Shown: positions 54,895 to 64,000 of the stretch, piece by piece
How the letters are laid out: the number at the start of each line of letters is the position of its first letter
Numbering within the stretch: position 1 is the stretch's first letter
Assembly (NCBI GenBank): GCA_019279435.1
Contig: JAAALK010000286.1
Span: 17,255,931-17,319,930, forward strand
Direction: 5' to 3'
Source: Zizania palustris
Lineage: Eukaryota > Streptophyta > Magnoliopsida > Poales > Poaceae
Length of the DNA: 64,000 nucleotides
The notes under the pieces: model-generated
Databases searched by the model: none
Seen by the model: the letters and a program-made list of their open reading frames with translations, nothing else
Told to the model about the DNA's origin: nothing
Position numbers and translations under genes: made by a program

Positions 54895-57800
54895 TGTAAC
54901 ACCCCAAATTTCCAGAGAAATAAAAATATTATTTAACCTAATTTCCTGGAATTATTTATTTTGGAAATACCTTTAATGCCATCCTTAACCTTTTTGAACT
55001 AGAACCTAGATAAAATGACCAAACTAGGGGCAAGAAAATTTTGTATATGATCCAAAGGCCAAGATATATTTTTGAGAATTCTTACAAAATTTTATCAACC
55101 TTGGAAGTAGCCCAAATATTTTAATCCATTTTATGTAATTATTTTTAATCAGAAAACCTTATAAACACTAATAGGCCTCCCCCTCCCTTTCTCTCTCTCC
55201 CAGCCGACCCAGCCCGTTACCCCACGCGCCTCGGACTGACACCTGGGCCCCGCTTGTCAGCGAGCCCTTCTCTCTTCGCGCGCGCGCCCGACGCCTTGGC
55301 CCCACCTGTCGGTGCCACCCCTCTCTCGGCTGAGCCCAACCCCACCCATCAGCCTCGCCCTCTGTCGCATGTTCGCCCGCTGGCCTGTGGCCCCCGCTTG
55401 TCAGGACCGTCGTTCACCTCGCGCCACCGCCCCCAAACTTCACCGGCCGATTCAATTCCCCTCAGATCCGCCTCGCCGGCCCCTCCCCCATTGAATTGTC
55501 ACCATTACTCGGTCCACCGCGCCACGCCAGCCGTTTTCCCTCGTCAACCCACGCAATTAATCCACGGGATCAGCGCTCGCATGCATGGCAGACCTCGCCG
55601 GCACCATTGAAGACCCCCTCTCGGCTTTCCTTGTATACGTCGCTTGTTATCCCCCGTCGGCACCTCTATTTAAGACGTAGGCCTCCGTCTCGTCCAGCCC
55701 GCACGCCCGAACACCTTGAGAACGAACCCGAGCGCCTCAATTTGATTTTTAGCGCACCACCGTCAACCGCACTCCCGCCACCGCTCGCCGGAGCCGGAGC
55801 CCCTCTCCATCCACGCAGACCGCACCTCTGTGACCGCCAAGACCTCACCGACCTCGGCCACCACTCCATCATCGATGACCCTCGCCGGAACGCCACCTTC
55901 ACCGAGGACCCAAACGCCTCCGCCGCCCTCGCTCATCGCCGGCCATGCTCCGACGACCCCAAATCCATCCGACGGTACCCTCTTGACCCCCGCAGTATGC
56001 TGATTCCGTTTTAGCCCTTAGAACCGACCACCATAGCTCGCCGTGGCCGTTGTACCCTCGCCGTCGCCGGAGAAGATGACCGGCACGGGTCGAGTACCCA
56101 TACCGTGTCGGATTCAATCGCGACCGTGCAATTTGGATCCAACGGTGATGATTAAGTCCCTCGTGCGGTTTAATCGGATCCGTTATATCTCAGCGAAGGG
56201 GTACGTTTTAATCTCGTGCGTCCGTTAGTTTTTAAAACCCACATTTAATCTGGATCGTCCATCGCGTACCGCTTCAACGTTTTAATCTCAGCTGTCCACG
56301 TCAACTTAACTCCCCTGCCTTGCCCCCGCGCGTTGGATCTAGATCCAACGGTCCAGATTGGGCCGGACCACGCGCACAGTGCGCGGGTTCACCGTGGGCC
56401 TGGCTCACCGTGGACCCAAGACCATTTTGGATTTAAATTAAATTCCAGAAATACTTTTAAACTTCTAAAATTCATATCTGGCGCATTTTAACTTAAAAAA
56501 TTACCATTTCAATTTCAGAAAATTTGTAATATTATTCTCTACATGTTCATACAATAAAAACAGTATGTTTACTTTGGATATTTCATGTTTATTTAATAAA
56601 GTATCCAATTACTCCTTAAGGAAAATTTCAAATTTAATTATTTAAAATTTAGCAAAGTTTATCTTTATTCTTTTCCTGTTTCTAGAATGGAACCCCAACA
56701 TATTCTCAGAAGCTATTATTTTAAATTAATTAGAAAACTTAGAATAGGTTTATTCACAATTAAAACCCCTTTTATAAAGGGCAATATTTCTTTATAGTTC
56801 ATTTTAAATTATTTATAAAATGGATTTCAGAAACTTAACAACTTTGTTTTCCTTAAATTAAACCAATTGAAACCTATGTGCTTGTTGTGTGGTTTTGTAT
56901 TGTTTAAATTGAATGTTGTATTTATTTTATTTTACTTTATTTATAACGAGAAGACTACGACGCCGCCGAAGAGCCGGAGTACTTTCCCGAAGTTCCTCCC
57001 TCTCCTTTCACTGAACAAGGCAAGTCACCAAACCAATCTTTTGAGCATATTGAACCCATGTTTTATTAAACTATCGCTAAAACACATAGGGTATACATGC
57101 ATTAGTCAAATGAAACCCTTACAATATATTTATTTAGGATCCCCCGACCTTGATGTGCAACCCAAGCCATGCTATCTCGCCTAACCTCCTTTTCACCATA
57201 TGATTAGTATTATTAGCTAGTGTCCAATGTATTGACACAATTGCTATAGGATAAAGATGAGTCGTAGCAACATGGTTCCACTATATTATCCCGTTATTCT
57301 TATCCTTGGAATTCTGTCGGTGATGAGTTGTGGTTGTGAGTGAATGCATGGTGGGTTCCGGGTGCAAGCTAGGGCATTGGTCGGTAGCACCCGGGGCACT
57401 ATAAGGACCGGTCTACGGGATCCGTTGCAATACACTTCCGTACTAACCACAAATCTAATGGGTAAGTCCTAACTAAGGTATGGAGTGTTCCAAACCGAGG
57501 CCACCATTTGGAGATGGGTCAAGCAGCACCTGTGGGTGGCTTGTACTAATGTGGCACAAAAAGGGGTGCGAAGTTAGCCGGGATGTGGCCCGGCGCGCCG
57601 GCAAAACATAGAGCGGGTGGTTATTGCTTGGAGCATTTTATGCTAAGGTTTTGGCACGAGTTCCCGTGGTATGGGTCATCTCGTTACACTTCGGTGTTTG
57701 GGATGAGCGCGTGCCTTGGGGGTACAGTAGTACATCTCTGATCAGAGTCATAAATCTTTTCGAAAAGCCGAGCCCACGGTCAAGGGCGGGTTGCGTGACA

Positions 57801-58331
57801 TCCCATAGTTAGATTACGTTTGATATGTATGTGCATGATGGTTTGACATATAAGGACTATTGTGCGAGGAGGTAAAATGTACTCCTCGAGTTAGATGATG
57901 TTATTGATGTTCATGTTTATTATTCGGCATGATAAAATTTGACTACACTAAATGCAGTAACTAAAAATGTACTTTTCCGCACTTTTAGCCATTATCATTC
58001 CTTTGTTATTATCTTGCATTATTACTTGCATTCGCGGTGGCTTGTTGAGTACTTTTGTACTCATACCCGTTGGACAAACAATTCAGAGGCTGCGTACTAC
58101 GTGGAGGATGGTCTGGAGTAGCGACCCAGTCAAGAAAACGATCTTGAAGAAGGCGTTCGTCATGCAATTCTACTTTTATTATTGTTTTTATTAAACTCTG
58201 ATGTAATAAATATGGTCTGCGTACCATGAATACTTGTCGTATGTACGATTGTCGCATGATGAACCTCTTGTATTATTGTTTTTCTTATGAAATTCAATAA
58301 TGTTCTGATTTCGATAAATTGGGGCGCCACA
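54895..58331 (+). repeat. Tekay 3' LTR
   Basis: 3437 bp, TGTAACACCCC to GGGGCGCCACA. It includes about 350 bp near 57550-57930 that the 5' LTR has lost, with a GTTTTGGCACGAGTTCCCGTGG block shared with the solo LTR near 24198. A perfect 20-bp palindrome lies at 56331-56350. Open frames at 55254-55610 and 55496-56014 are GC-rich, Pro/Arg-rich translations of LTR sequence. Confidence 0.9.
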
Positions 58332-58336
58332 TACCT

Positions 58337-58860
58337 TGATCCGTAGTAAGAGTCTGAGGAATGCCGAATCTATGTATGATGTGCTTTAAGATAAAATCAC
58401 GTACCTCATTGTGAGTCATGTTCTTGAGAGGTACGGCCTCGGTCGACTTAGTGAAGTAATTCATCGCCATCAACACGAACCGATGCCCTTTTGAGGAAGG
58501 AGGGTCGAACCATTCTGGCCGATGAAGTCTAAACCCCAACCTCGAAACGGCCATGGCTTGACAATAGGATTGAGCAATGAGGCATGACCTAACTGAATAT
58601 TGCCTAACTTCTGACATGCTTCACACCCTCTATAGTACTTGAAACAATCTTCAGTCATAGTCGGCTAATAAAAACCCGCTCTTTTGAGCATCCAACTCAT
58701 TTTTGGGCCGACTGATGAGTGCCGCAAAGTCCTTCATGGACTTCCGTAGCTACCGGGATTGCTCGTGGTCTAAACACTTCAATAGTACTCCATCGATGGT
58801 TCAGCGGTACAATGTGTCGTCTATCAACACAAATTTGAATGCTTGTCGCCGAACCTTCCG
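58337..58860 (-). pseudogene. G3 integrase, N-terminal part
   Basis: The frame at 58470-58658 has the finger (YYRGCEACQKLGNIQ) and the GWGLDFIGQ Asp. Frame 58294-58617 continues with FVLMAMNYFTK...TEAVPLKNMTHNEV and TDQG with the second Asp, then enters the Tekay LTR. Several small indels separate it from the upstream linker. The C-terminal part is at 45541-46221. Confidence 0.82.
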
Positions 58861-59768
58861 ATCAACCCTTTGGCTAGGGTCTCTCAAATTTCAGAGGGTC
58901 TCGCTGGACCACCTTCTGAAAAAATTTCTAAATTACTGACTTCGAGGTGCCCCCCGAGCCATTCCAGCTCCTACCGAAGCCTGGTCGGGCTGGTCGTTCG
59001 GAGTGTACTAGGCCGAAGCCCTCCGGAGGGTTCGGACTCCAGGGAGCCTTCTCCATGTAGGAGGCTTCGGCCTACAGACCTCGGCGTGCCAGGTCTCACG
59101 GTTGGCAGAGTACTCCGGTCCAGGGACCTTGGCGCGCAGCGGCCTTTAGCGGCTAGAATGGTTTGACCCAGAGGGTGCGCCTGCCCACCGTTACTGGCTT
59201 CGGCAGTGAGACCAAGCATCGGCTTCTCCAATACAGAAAATTTCCCTCTCCTGACTTGGTAACTAGATGTTTGCTGAGCCAAATCATTTGTGACTGAATT
59301 GGCTTCTCTTGACACGTGAGAGATTTTGAAGTCATCAAAAGTGGCAACTATGTCTAGACATTTATCCAAGTAACTATTCAGCAAGCCGTTAAAACATTGA
59401 GCACTCTTAGCTACTTGTTGAACTACTAACAAAGAATCACCGTATGTGTGAACATGTCTAGCACCTACAGATTCTAGTAATTCAAGACCTAGCAATAAAG
59501 CTTCGTATTCAGCTTGGTTATTAGTGGAAGAAAATTCCAGTCGGGCCGAAGATTCAAAGTGCATTCCATTAGGTGATATGAGAACCACTCCAATACCTTG
59601 GCCACTCTTGCAAGCCGAACCATCAAAATAAAGTTTCCACGGCACCACTTCAACTAGAGAAACAGTGTCACTCCAGCGGACATCTACGTGGTGATCAACT
59701 ATAAAGTTGGCTACGATTTGGCCTTTCATCGCTCCCAGGGGTTCGTAGGCCAAATCATACTCAATCAA
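58861..59768 (-). pseudogene. G3 second RNase H and linker
   Basis: Frame 58971-59768 has the archaeal-type RNase H set: LYFDGSACKSGQGIG, QAEYEALLLGLELLE, YGDSLLVVQQV, and SREANSVTNDLAQQ. A long TTCGG-rich linker to the integrase follows, as in G2. The first RNase H end (59769-59915) is broken by a stop after LLDTKTRYAFVE. Confidence 0.82.
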
Positions 59769-59915
59769 CGCGTAAGCCCATTTCCCGATTCTTCCACTTA
59801 GAAGCAGCTTCTATAACATGTGATTTATAACATCGGTTTGGCAAACGACAACACATGTAGTGGGGAGAAGATAATGGCGTAATTTGGTGCACGCGTAATA
59901 AAGTGATAAACACAA

Positions 59916-61319
59916 TCATTCTACAAACGCGTACCTAGTTTTGGTGTCCAGCAGGCGGCGGCTCAAGAATGTGATGATGTACTCTTTTCCCTCTACCTCC
60001 TGGGTTAGCACGGCCCCAATCACGCTATCTTCAGCAGCGATATATAGTCGAAACGACATCCCAGCTTTGGGTGCTCTCACCATTGGTGGTGATGACAAGC
60101 ACTCCTTGATCTTCTCAAACGCACTTTGCTGGCTTGCCCCCCAAGTGAACTCGGCTTCATTTTTTAGCCGGAGTAAGGGGACAAAGGCGTCAATCTTGCC
60201 GGACAAGTTGGATATAAAGCGACGCAAATAGTTCATCTTGCCTAGCAACTTCTGTACGTCCTTTTTGCATGTCGGCGCTGCAATGATTCTAATATTCTCA
60301 AGCCTCTTATGGTCAATTTTGATGCCTCTCTCGTGAATCATGAAACCTAAGAATTTGCCTGCCAACACACCAAAAGCACACTTGAGCGGGTTCATTTTCA
60401 AACCATACTGCCGCATCGTATCAAAAGCAACCTTCAAATCAGCTAAATGGCTTCCCATAGCGTATGATTTGACTACGACATCATTGATGTAAACCTCTAA
60501 CATGACCCCTAGCAAGTCTTGAAAAATTATGTTCATAGCGCGCTGATATGTGGCGCCAGCATTTTTCAAGCCAAAAGTCATGACAACCCACTCGAACAAA
60601 CTTACAAAACCAGGGCATCGAAAGGCAGTCTTGTAGACGTCCTCTTCGACCATAAAGATTTGATTATAACCAGCATTGCCATCAAGAAAACTTAGTACCT
60701 TGTGTCCTGAAGCATCGTTGATCAGCATGTCGGCTATCGGCATTGGATACTCGTCCTTTGGAGTGGTTCTATTTAGATCCCTAAAATCAATAAACACCCG
60801 TATCTTGCCGCTCCCTTTCTTCTCTACAGGCACAATGTTAGCAACCCATTCCGCGTACCTGCACGGCCTAATAAATTCAGCCTTGAGTAGTCGCTCCACT
60901 TCTTCTTTAACTCGGTCATAGACGGACGAATTAAAGCAGCGGGGAGGCTGCTTATAAGGCCTAAATCCAGACTTGATTGGCCGCCGATGCTCCACGAGCT
61001 CGCGTCTTAGCCCTGGCATCTCCCTATACTCCCATGTGAAAAAACCGACATACGACCGAAGTAACTTTATTACTTCAGCCTTTTCATCGGGCTGTAAATG
61101 TTGGTTTACAAAAGTCGGCCTTGGGATTCTACCATCACCTATGTCGACTTCCTCCAAGGGATCGGCCGACACAAAACCTTGTCCTAATTTCTCTACTTCG
61201 CTAAAGTCCCCGATGGCTTCGGCAATACCGTCTTTACTAGAGCGATATTGCTCCACACGAGACTTTAGCCAATCTAGATTACTCTTGCTAGACATGACTA
61301 TTAATATAAAAACAGCCAT
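59916..61319 (-). pseudogene. G3 reverse transcriptase and RNase H start
   Basis: A 467-codon open frame, the longest gypsy frame in the window. It begins upstream of RT (SKSNLDWLKSRVEQYRSSKDG) and contains IRVFIDFRDLNRTTPKDEYPMP, FLDGNAGYNQIFMVEED, FGLKNAGATYQRAMN, the active-site box, the thumb (CAFGVLAGKFLGFMIHERGI) and the RNase H start (YIAAEDSVIGAVLTQEVEGKEY). The active-site box reads YIND (60480-60491), not YIDD: G2 has GAT where G3 has AAT, a CG to CA change. Catalysis should be lost. Confidence 0.88.
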
Positions 61320-61486
61320 TCTACTCCAGCCGGCTTTACAGACACTGGTACAAACTATCCTCCGGATACACTAACAAAATCGTAATCCGAAAGATCTCTA
61401 CCTGACAGACACTCTACTTTGTTATGGACGGCGTCAACTGATACATCGGCCAATGCTACTTGGGCCGAAGTATCTGCGGGAATGAC

Positions 61487-62246
61487 TTATACCTCATTGC
61501 CGTCCCACTGTATTAGGCACTGGTGTAGAGTAGAGGGAATGCAACAGTTTGCGTGAATCCAGTCGTGCCCAAGTAGTACGCTATAGTGACCTTGTACGTC
61601 GACGAAGAAAAATGCTGTTGGCAACGTCTTGTTGTCCACCGTCAACTCCATAAAGAGCACACCCTTGGCCTCAGAGATCTCGCCGTTGAAGCCGTTGAGC
61701 ATCAAGTTGGTCTTCTTTAGGTCTTCCTCATCCTTGCCAAGTCTCTTCAACAACGAGTAAGGCATTAAGTTAACAGTGGCACCGCCATTGACGAGCATTC
61801 GGGAAATCGGCTTTCCATCGATGTGACCTCTGACATAGAGAGGCTTTAGATGGCGAGCCGAGTCCTCGGGCTTATCGAAGATGGTGTTGCGTGGACCGAG
61901 ATTCAATTGAGCGACCTCGGCCTCGTCTTGTGGCAAGGTGAACTTGGCGGGCAGCGTGACGATGTTGATGTCCATCACCTGGGGTGCGGGCCCTTCAGAG
62001 ATGGGCGAGTAGTCGTTGTTGAGCATGTCTTCGTCGTCGTCGCTAGGACTAGGAGCCGGGTTGGTTATCTTAACCGTCTTCTCCCTCCATACCAGTTTTG
62101 TAGCTGGCTGAGGGTGGATTTCTTCGAAGATAGCATCGCGCTCGGCCTCAGCTTCCCTCTCGCGCATCTCCTGTGCCCGTAGTCGTTGTAGGCATCTATT
62201 CTATGATTTGGACATGCCTAAAGGGGCCCAAGATGGCTGCGGCTAA
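61487..62246 (-). pseudogene. G3 protease and gag end, truncated
   Basis: Frame 61487-62167 covers the gag end (REREAEAERDAIFEEIHPQPATKLVWREK) and the protease (ISRMLVNGGATVNLMPYSLLKRLG, FVDVQGHYSVLLGHDWIHANCC). The active-site Asp of G2 (DGG) is Asn here (codon 61787-61789), again by a CG to CA change. The copy stops matching G2 at about 62246. Confidence 0.82.
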
Positions 62247-63848
62247 TAGGTGGATGGGTCCCGATCTTCCGCTAGGTAAGGATAACTTCGATTGGTGGAG
62301 AATCTCGACGTTGATGATCGAAGGCTCTGGTCCGACGGATTAAAACCATACAATCGCTACACCACCATCTCCGTTGGTTATCAACCACGCAGGGCGTGAT
62401 TGACCTCACCACGAAGGCTGGTTCCTACAAGAGAATCCAAGAACACAAGCAAGAATAGGAAGAACACGAGTCGAATACCAAATCATAGATGAACTATGAT
62501 GAGGAGAGGTTTCACAAACGCCATTGCATCAGCCAATCGGTCTGGTGCAAGAGCGGGATCTAAACACACGATGACTCGAGACTCCAAATGAGGTGAAACT
62601 AATGCCAAAATATCCGTCTTCTCCTTAGCTTTCCAGAAAGTCCAAGAACGCGCCAATCAGACTTCGTATGAGGTAGTTACGACCATTTTGGTGCATGGTG
62701 GTTGATGTAGTCCGAACCAGCGAATTCTTGACTTCAAATCATCCGTGCGACTCCGTCTTCAACTCCAACTCTCCTATTCCATCTCCCATGTTCCTAAGCA
62801 ACAAAATATCACTAGTATTCAGTAGCATCCCATCCAAACAAATATTAACATAATTGCTAAGGAAAGAATTAACCTCATGGTTCAAGCGACGGGCACGGGT
62901 GCGTGTGATTGATCCTTGTAATTGAATTGTAGGTTGAGGCTCCATGTGTGTATCATGTGAAGTGATGTCCTCATCATCCTCCCCCTCTTGAATTGGAGTC
63001 ATCCTCGACTCAAGCTCATCGTCATCTCCCAAATAGGGCTTTAAATCTGAAATGTTAAATGTGGGACTAACCCCAAAAGCTGCAGGCAACTCAAGTTTAT
63101 ATGCATTATCATTTATCTTCTCAAGCACACGGAAAGGACCATCACCATGGGGCATCAATTTAGACTTTCTCAAATCAGGAAAATGATCCTTGCGCAAGTG
63201 CAGCCAAACAAGATCACCTGGTTCAAATGTTATCTCTTTTCTACCCTTACTACCATAAGCATGATATTTCTCATTCATTTTCTCTATGTTTGCTTTAGTA
63301 GTTTCATGCATCTTAAGCAATAATTCAGCACGTGTAGTAGCATCGAAAATTCAATTTTCCTGAAGATGGCAATGGTAGCAAATCAATAGGAGCACGCGGA
63401 TTAAAGCCATAGACCACTTGAAATGGACTTACCTTAGTAGTGGAGTGTACTGACCTATTATATGCAAACTCAATATGAGGTAGACACTCTTCCCAGAGCT
63501 TCAAGTTGGTCTTCAAAACAGCCCTCAACATGGTGGACAATGTAGGGTTGACGACCTCCGTTTGCCCATCCGTTTGTGGGTGACAAGTAGTATAAAACAG
63601 CAGCTTCGTCCCCAATTTATGCCACAACGTCCTCCAAAAATGACTTAAGAATTTAGCATCATGATCTGAAACGATGGTATTGGGAACTCCATGCAAGCGT
63701 ACGACCTCTCTGAAAAACAAATCAACAACATTGGTAGCGCTGTCGCTCTTGTGACAAGGTATAAAATGCGCCATTTTAGAGAACCGATCTACCACCACAA
63801 AAATACTATGCCTCCCCCTCTTAGTTCTAGGTAATCCTAACACAAAAG
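62247..63848 (-). mobile_element. CRM-type chromovirus fragment
   Basis: The minus-strand integrase region and the start of a 3' LTR-like sequence. Bases 62247-62738 have no gene; they probably include the LTR, but its ends were not found and no TSD is visible. The integrase sequence (LGLPRTKRGRHSIFVVVDRFSKM, PTFNISDLKPYLGDDDELESR) is characteristic of the CRM clade or a close relative. The right end stops inside the integrase at about 63848. Confidence 0.72.
62739..63848 (-). pseudogene. CRM-type integrase
   Basis: Frame 63325-63843 has the integrase core (VVDRFSKMAHFIPCHK, IVSDHDAKFLSHFWRTLW with the second Asp, HPQTDGQTEVVN with the Glu, and FNPRAPIDLLPLP). The first catalytic Asp, expected just before LGLPRT, is cut off at 63848. 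After a frameshift, frame 62739-63320 carries the C-terminus: FEPGDLVWLHLRKDHFPDLRKSKL, GPFRVLEKINDNAYKLELP, PYLGDDDELESRMTPIQEGEDDED, and an extra tail (TRTRARRLNHEVNSFL). In CRM elements this tail often overlaps the 3' LTR. Confidence 0.82.
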
Positions 63849-63888
63849 GAAAAATTGATTATATGTTCTAAAGTTTAGAGGTATTTAA

Positions 63889-63994
63889 TAATATGTTCAA
63901 AGTTGAAAATTCTTTGATTATATGTCCTAATCAATTCATATGGTTTAACTGATTATGACATATAATCAAAAAAAATTCAACTTTGGACATATTA
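63889..63994. repeat. AT-rich fold-back at window edge
   Basis: Two arms of about 38 bp, 63889-63926 and 63957-63994, are nearly perfect inverse complements (TAATATGTTCAAAGTTGAAA against TAATATGTCCAAAGTTGAAT, then TTGATTATATGTC in both), with a 30-bp loop. A third partial copy of GATTATATGTTCTAAAG lies at about 63857. It begins just after the CRM integrase is interrupted, which suggests an inserted MITE-like element, but the right end is outside the window. Confidence 0.7.
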
Positions 63995-64000
63995 TCAAAA

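Larger units (their letters stand above)
46222..58331 (+). mobile_element. Tekay-type chromovirus (Ty3/gypsy), full length
   Basis: This is a complete 12.1-kb element with TSD TACCT (46217-46221 and 58332-58336), LTRs of 3071 and 3437 bp, an initiator tRNA-Met-type PBS, an extra ORF before gag, gag, protease, RT, RNase H, integrase, a chromodomain-like C-terminus and a purine tract. Very long LTRs plus a chromodomain fit the Tekay (Del) clade. The coding region has at least 11 in-frame stops and several frameshifts, so the element is dead. Confidence 0.9.
44168..62246 (-). mobile_element. Tat-lineage Ty3/gypsy element G3, 5' truncated
   Basis: 3' LTR (44168-45452), integrase, RNase H domains, RT and protease are colinear with G2. 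The integrase is split by the Tekay element at 46222-58331 (TSD TACCT). The copy ends at about 62246, in the gag-protease region, where CRM-type sequence begins; gag, PBS and 5' LTR are missing. Identity to G2 is high over the whole shared part. Confidence 0.88.

Noticed and set aside
1..64000. Host protein-coding genes, tRNA, rRNA, CRISPR or bacterial features
   Set aside because: All recognisable coding sequence belongs to retroelements. The only tRNA-like matches are 12-18 base primer-binding sites.

Overview
This window is a stack of nested LTR retrotransposons from a plant nuclear genome. I found no host gene, rRNA or tRNA. The elements are plant-specific lineages: Tat-type Ty3/gypsy with a second RNase H, Tekay-type and CRM-type chromoviruses, and SIRE/Maximus-type Ty1/copia. 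A grass is likely, because the GC-rich Tekay LTRs carry the 'ACCTGTCAG' and 'ATCCAACGG' words that are common in Poaceae sequence; the species is unresolved. A CRM-type fragment at the right edge is compatible with a (peri)centromeric location.

Layout, oldest to youngest, with five-base target-site duplications (TSDs) where visible. An old copia (C2, +, 41320-42708) hosts the Tat element G1 (-; 1-5716 and 39870-41319). G1 carries a copia solo LTR (2326-4391, TSD GATGA) and a whole second Tat element, G2 (-; 5717-39869, TSD GTAGA). The gag of G2 contains a composite copia, C1 (+; 13630-31850). C1 is a truncated 3' half, a shared LTR, a full internal region and a 3' LTR. C1 gag is cut by a copia solo LTR (19517-20433, TSD CCTGT) and a 3.7-kb Tekay solo LTR (21143-24875, near-TSD CATTG/CAATG). 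A pol-less copia derivative, NA (-; 31851-38067, TSD CCTGC), sits one base inside the end of the C1 3' LTR.

To the right are a fragment of a third Tat copy (G4, 42709-44167), a fourth copy (G3, -, 44168-62246) whose integrase is split by a full-length Tekay element (+, 46222-58331, TSD TACCT), a CRM-type fragment (-, 62247-63848), and an AT-rich fold-back sequence at the edge.

Almost every retroelement gene is broken. Most nonsense codons look like CAG to TAG, CGA to TGA or TGG to TAG, as expected for deamination of methylated CHG and CG cytosines. The clear exception is NA: its LTRs differ by about 1% (hand count) and it keeps one open frame of 615 codons. That frame lacks the capsid domain, first zinc knuckle and all of pol, but keeps a coiled coil with periodic CxxC pairs and a C-terminal CCHC knuckle. 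It is the best candidate here for an undescribed non-autonomous family.
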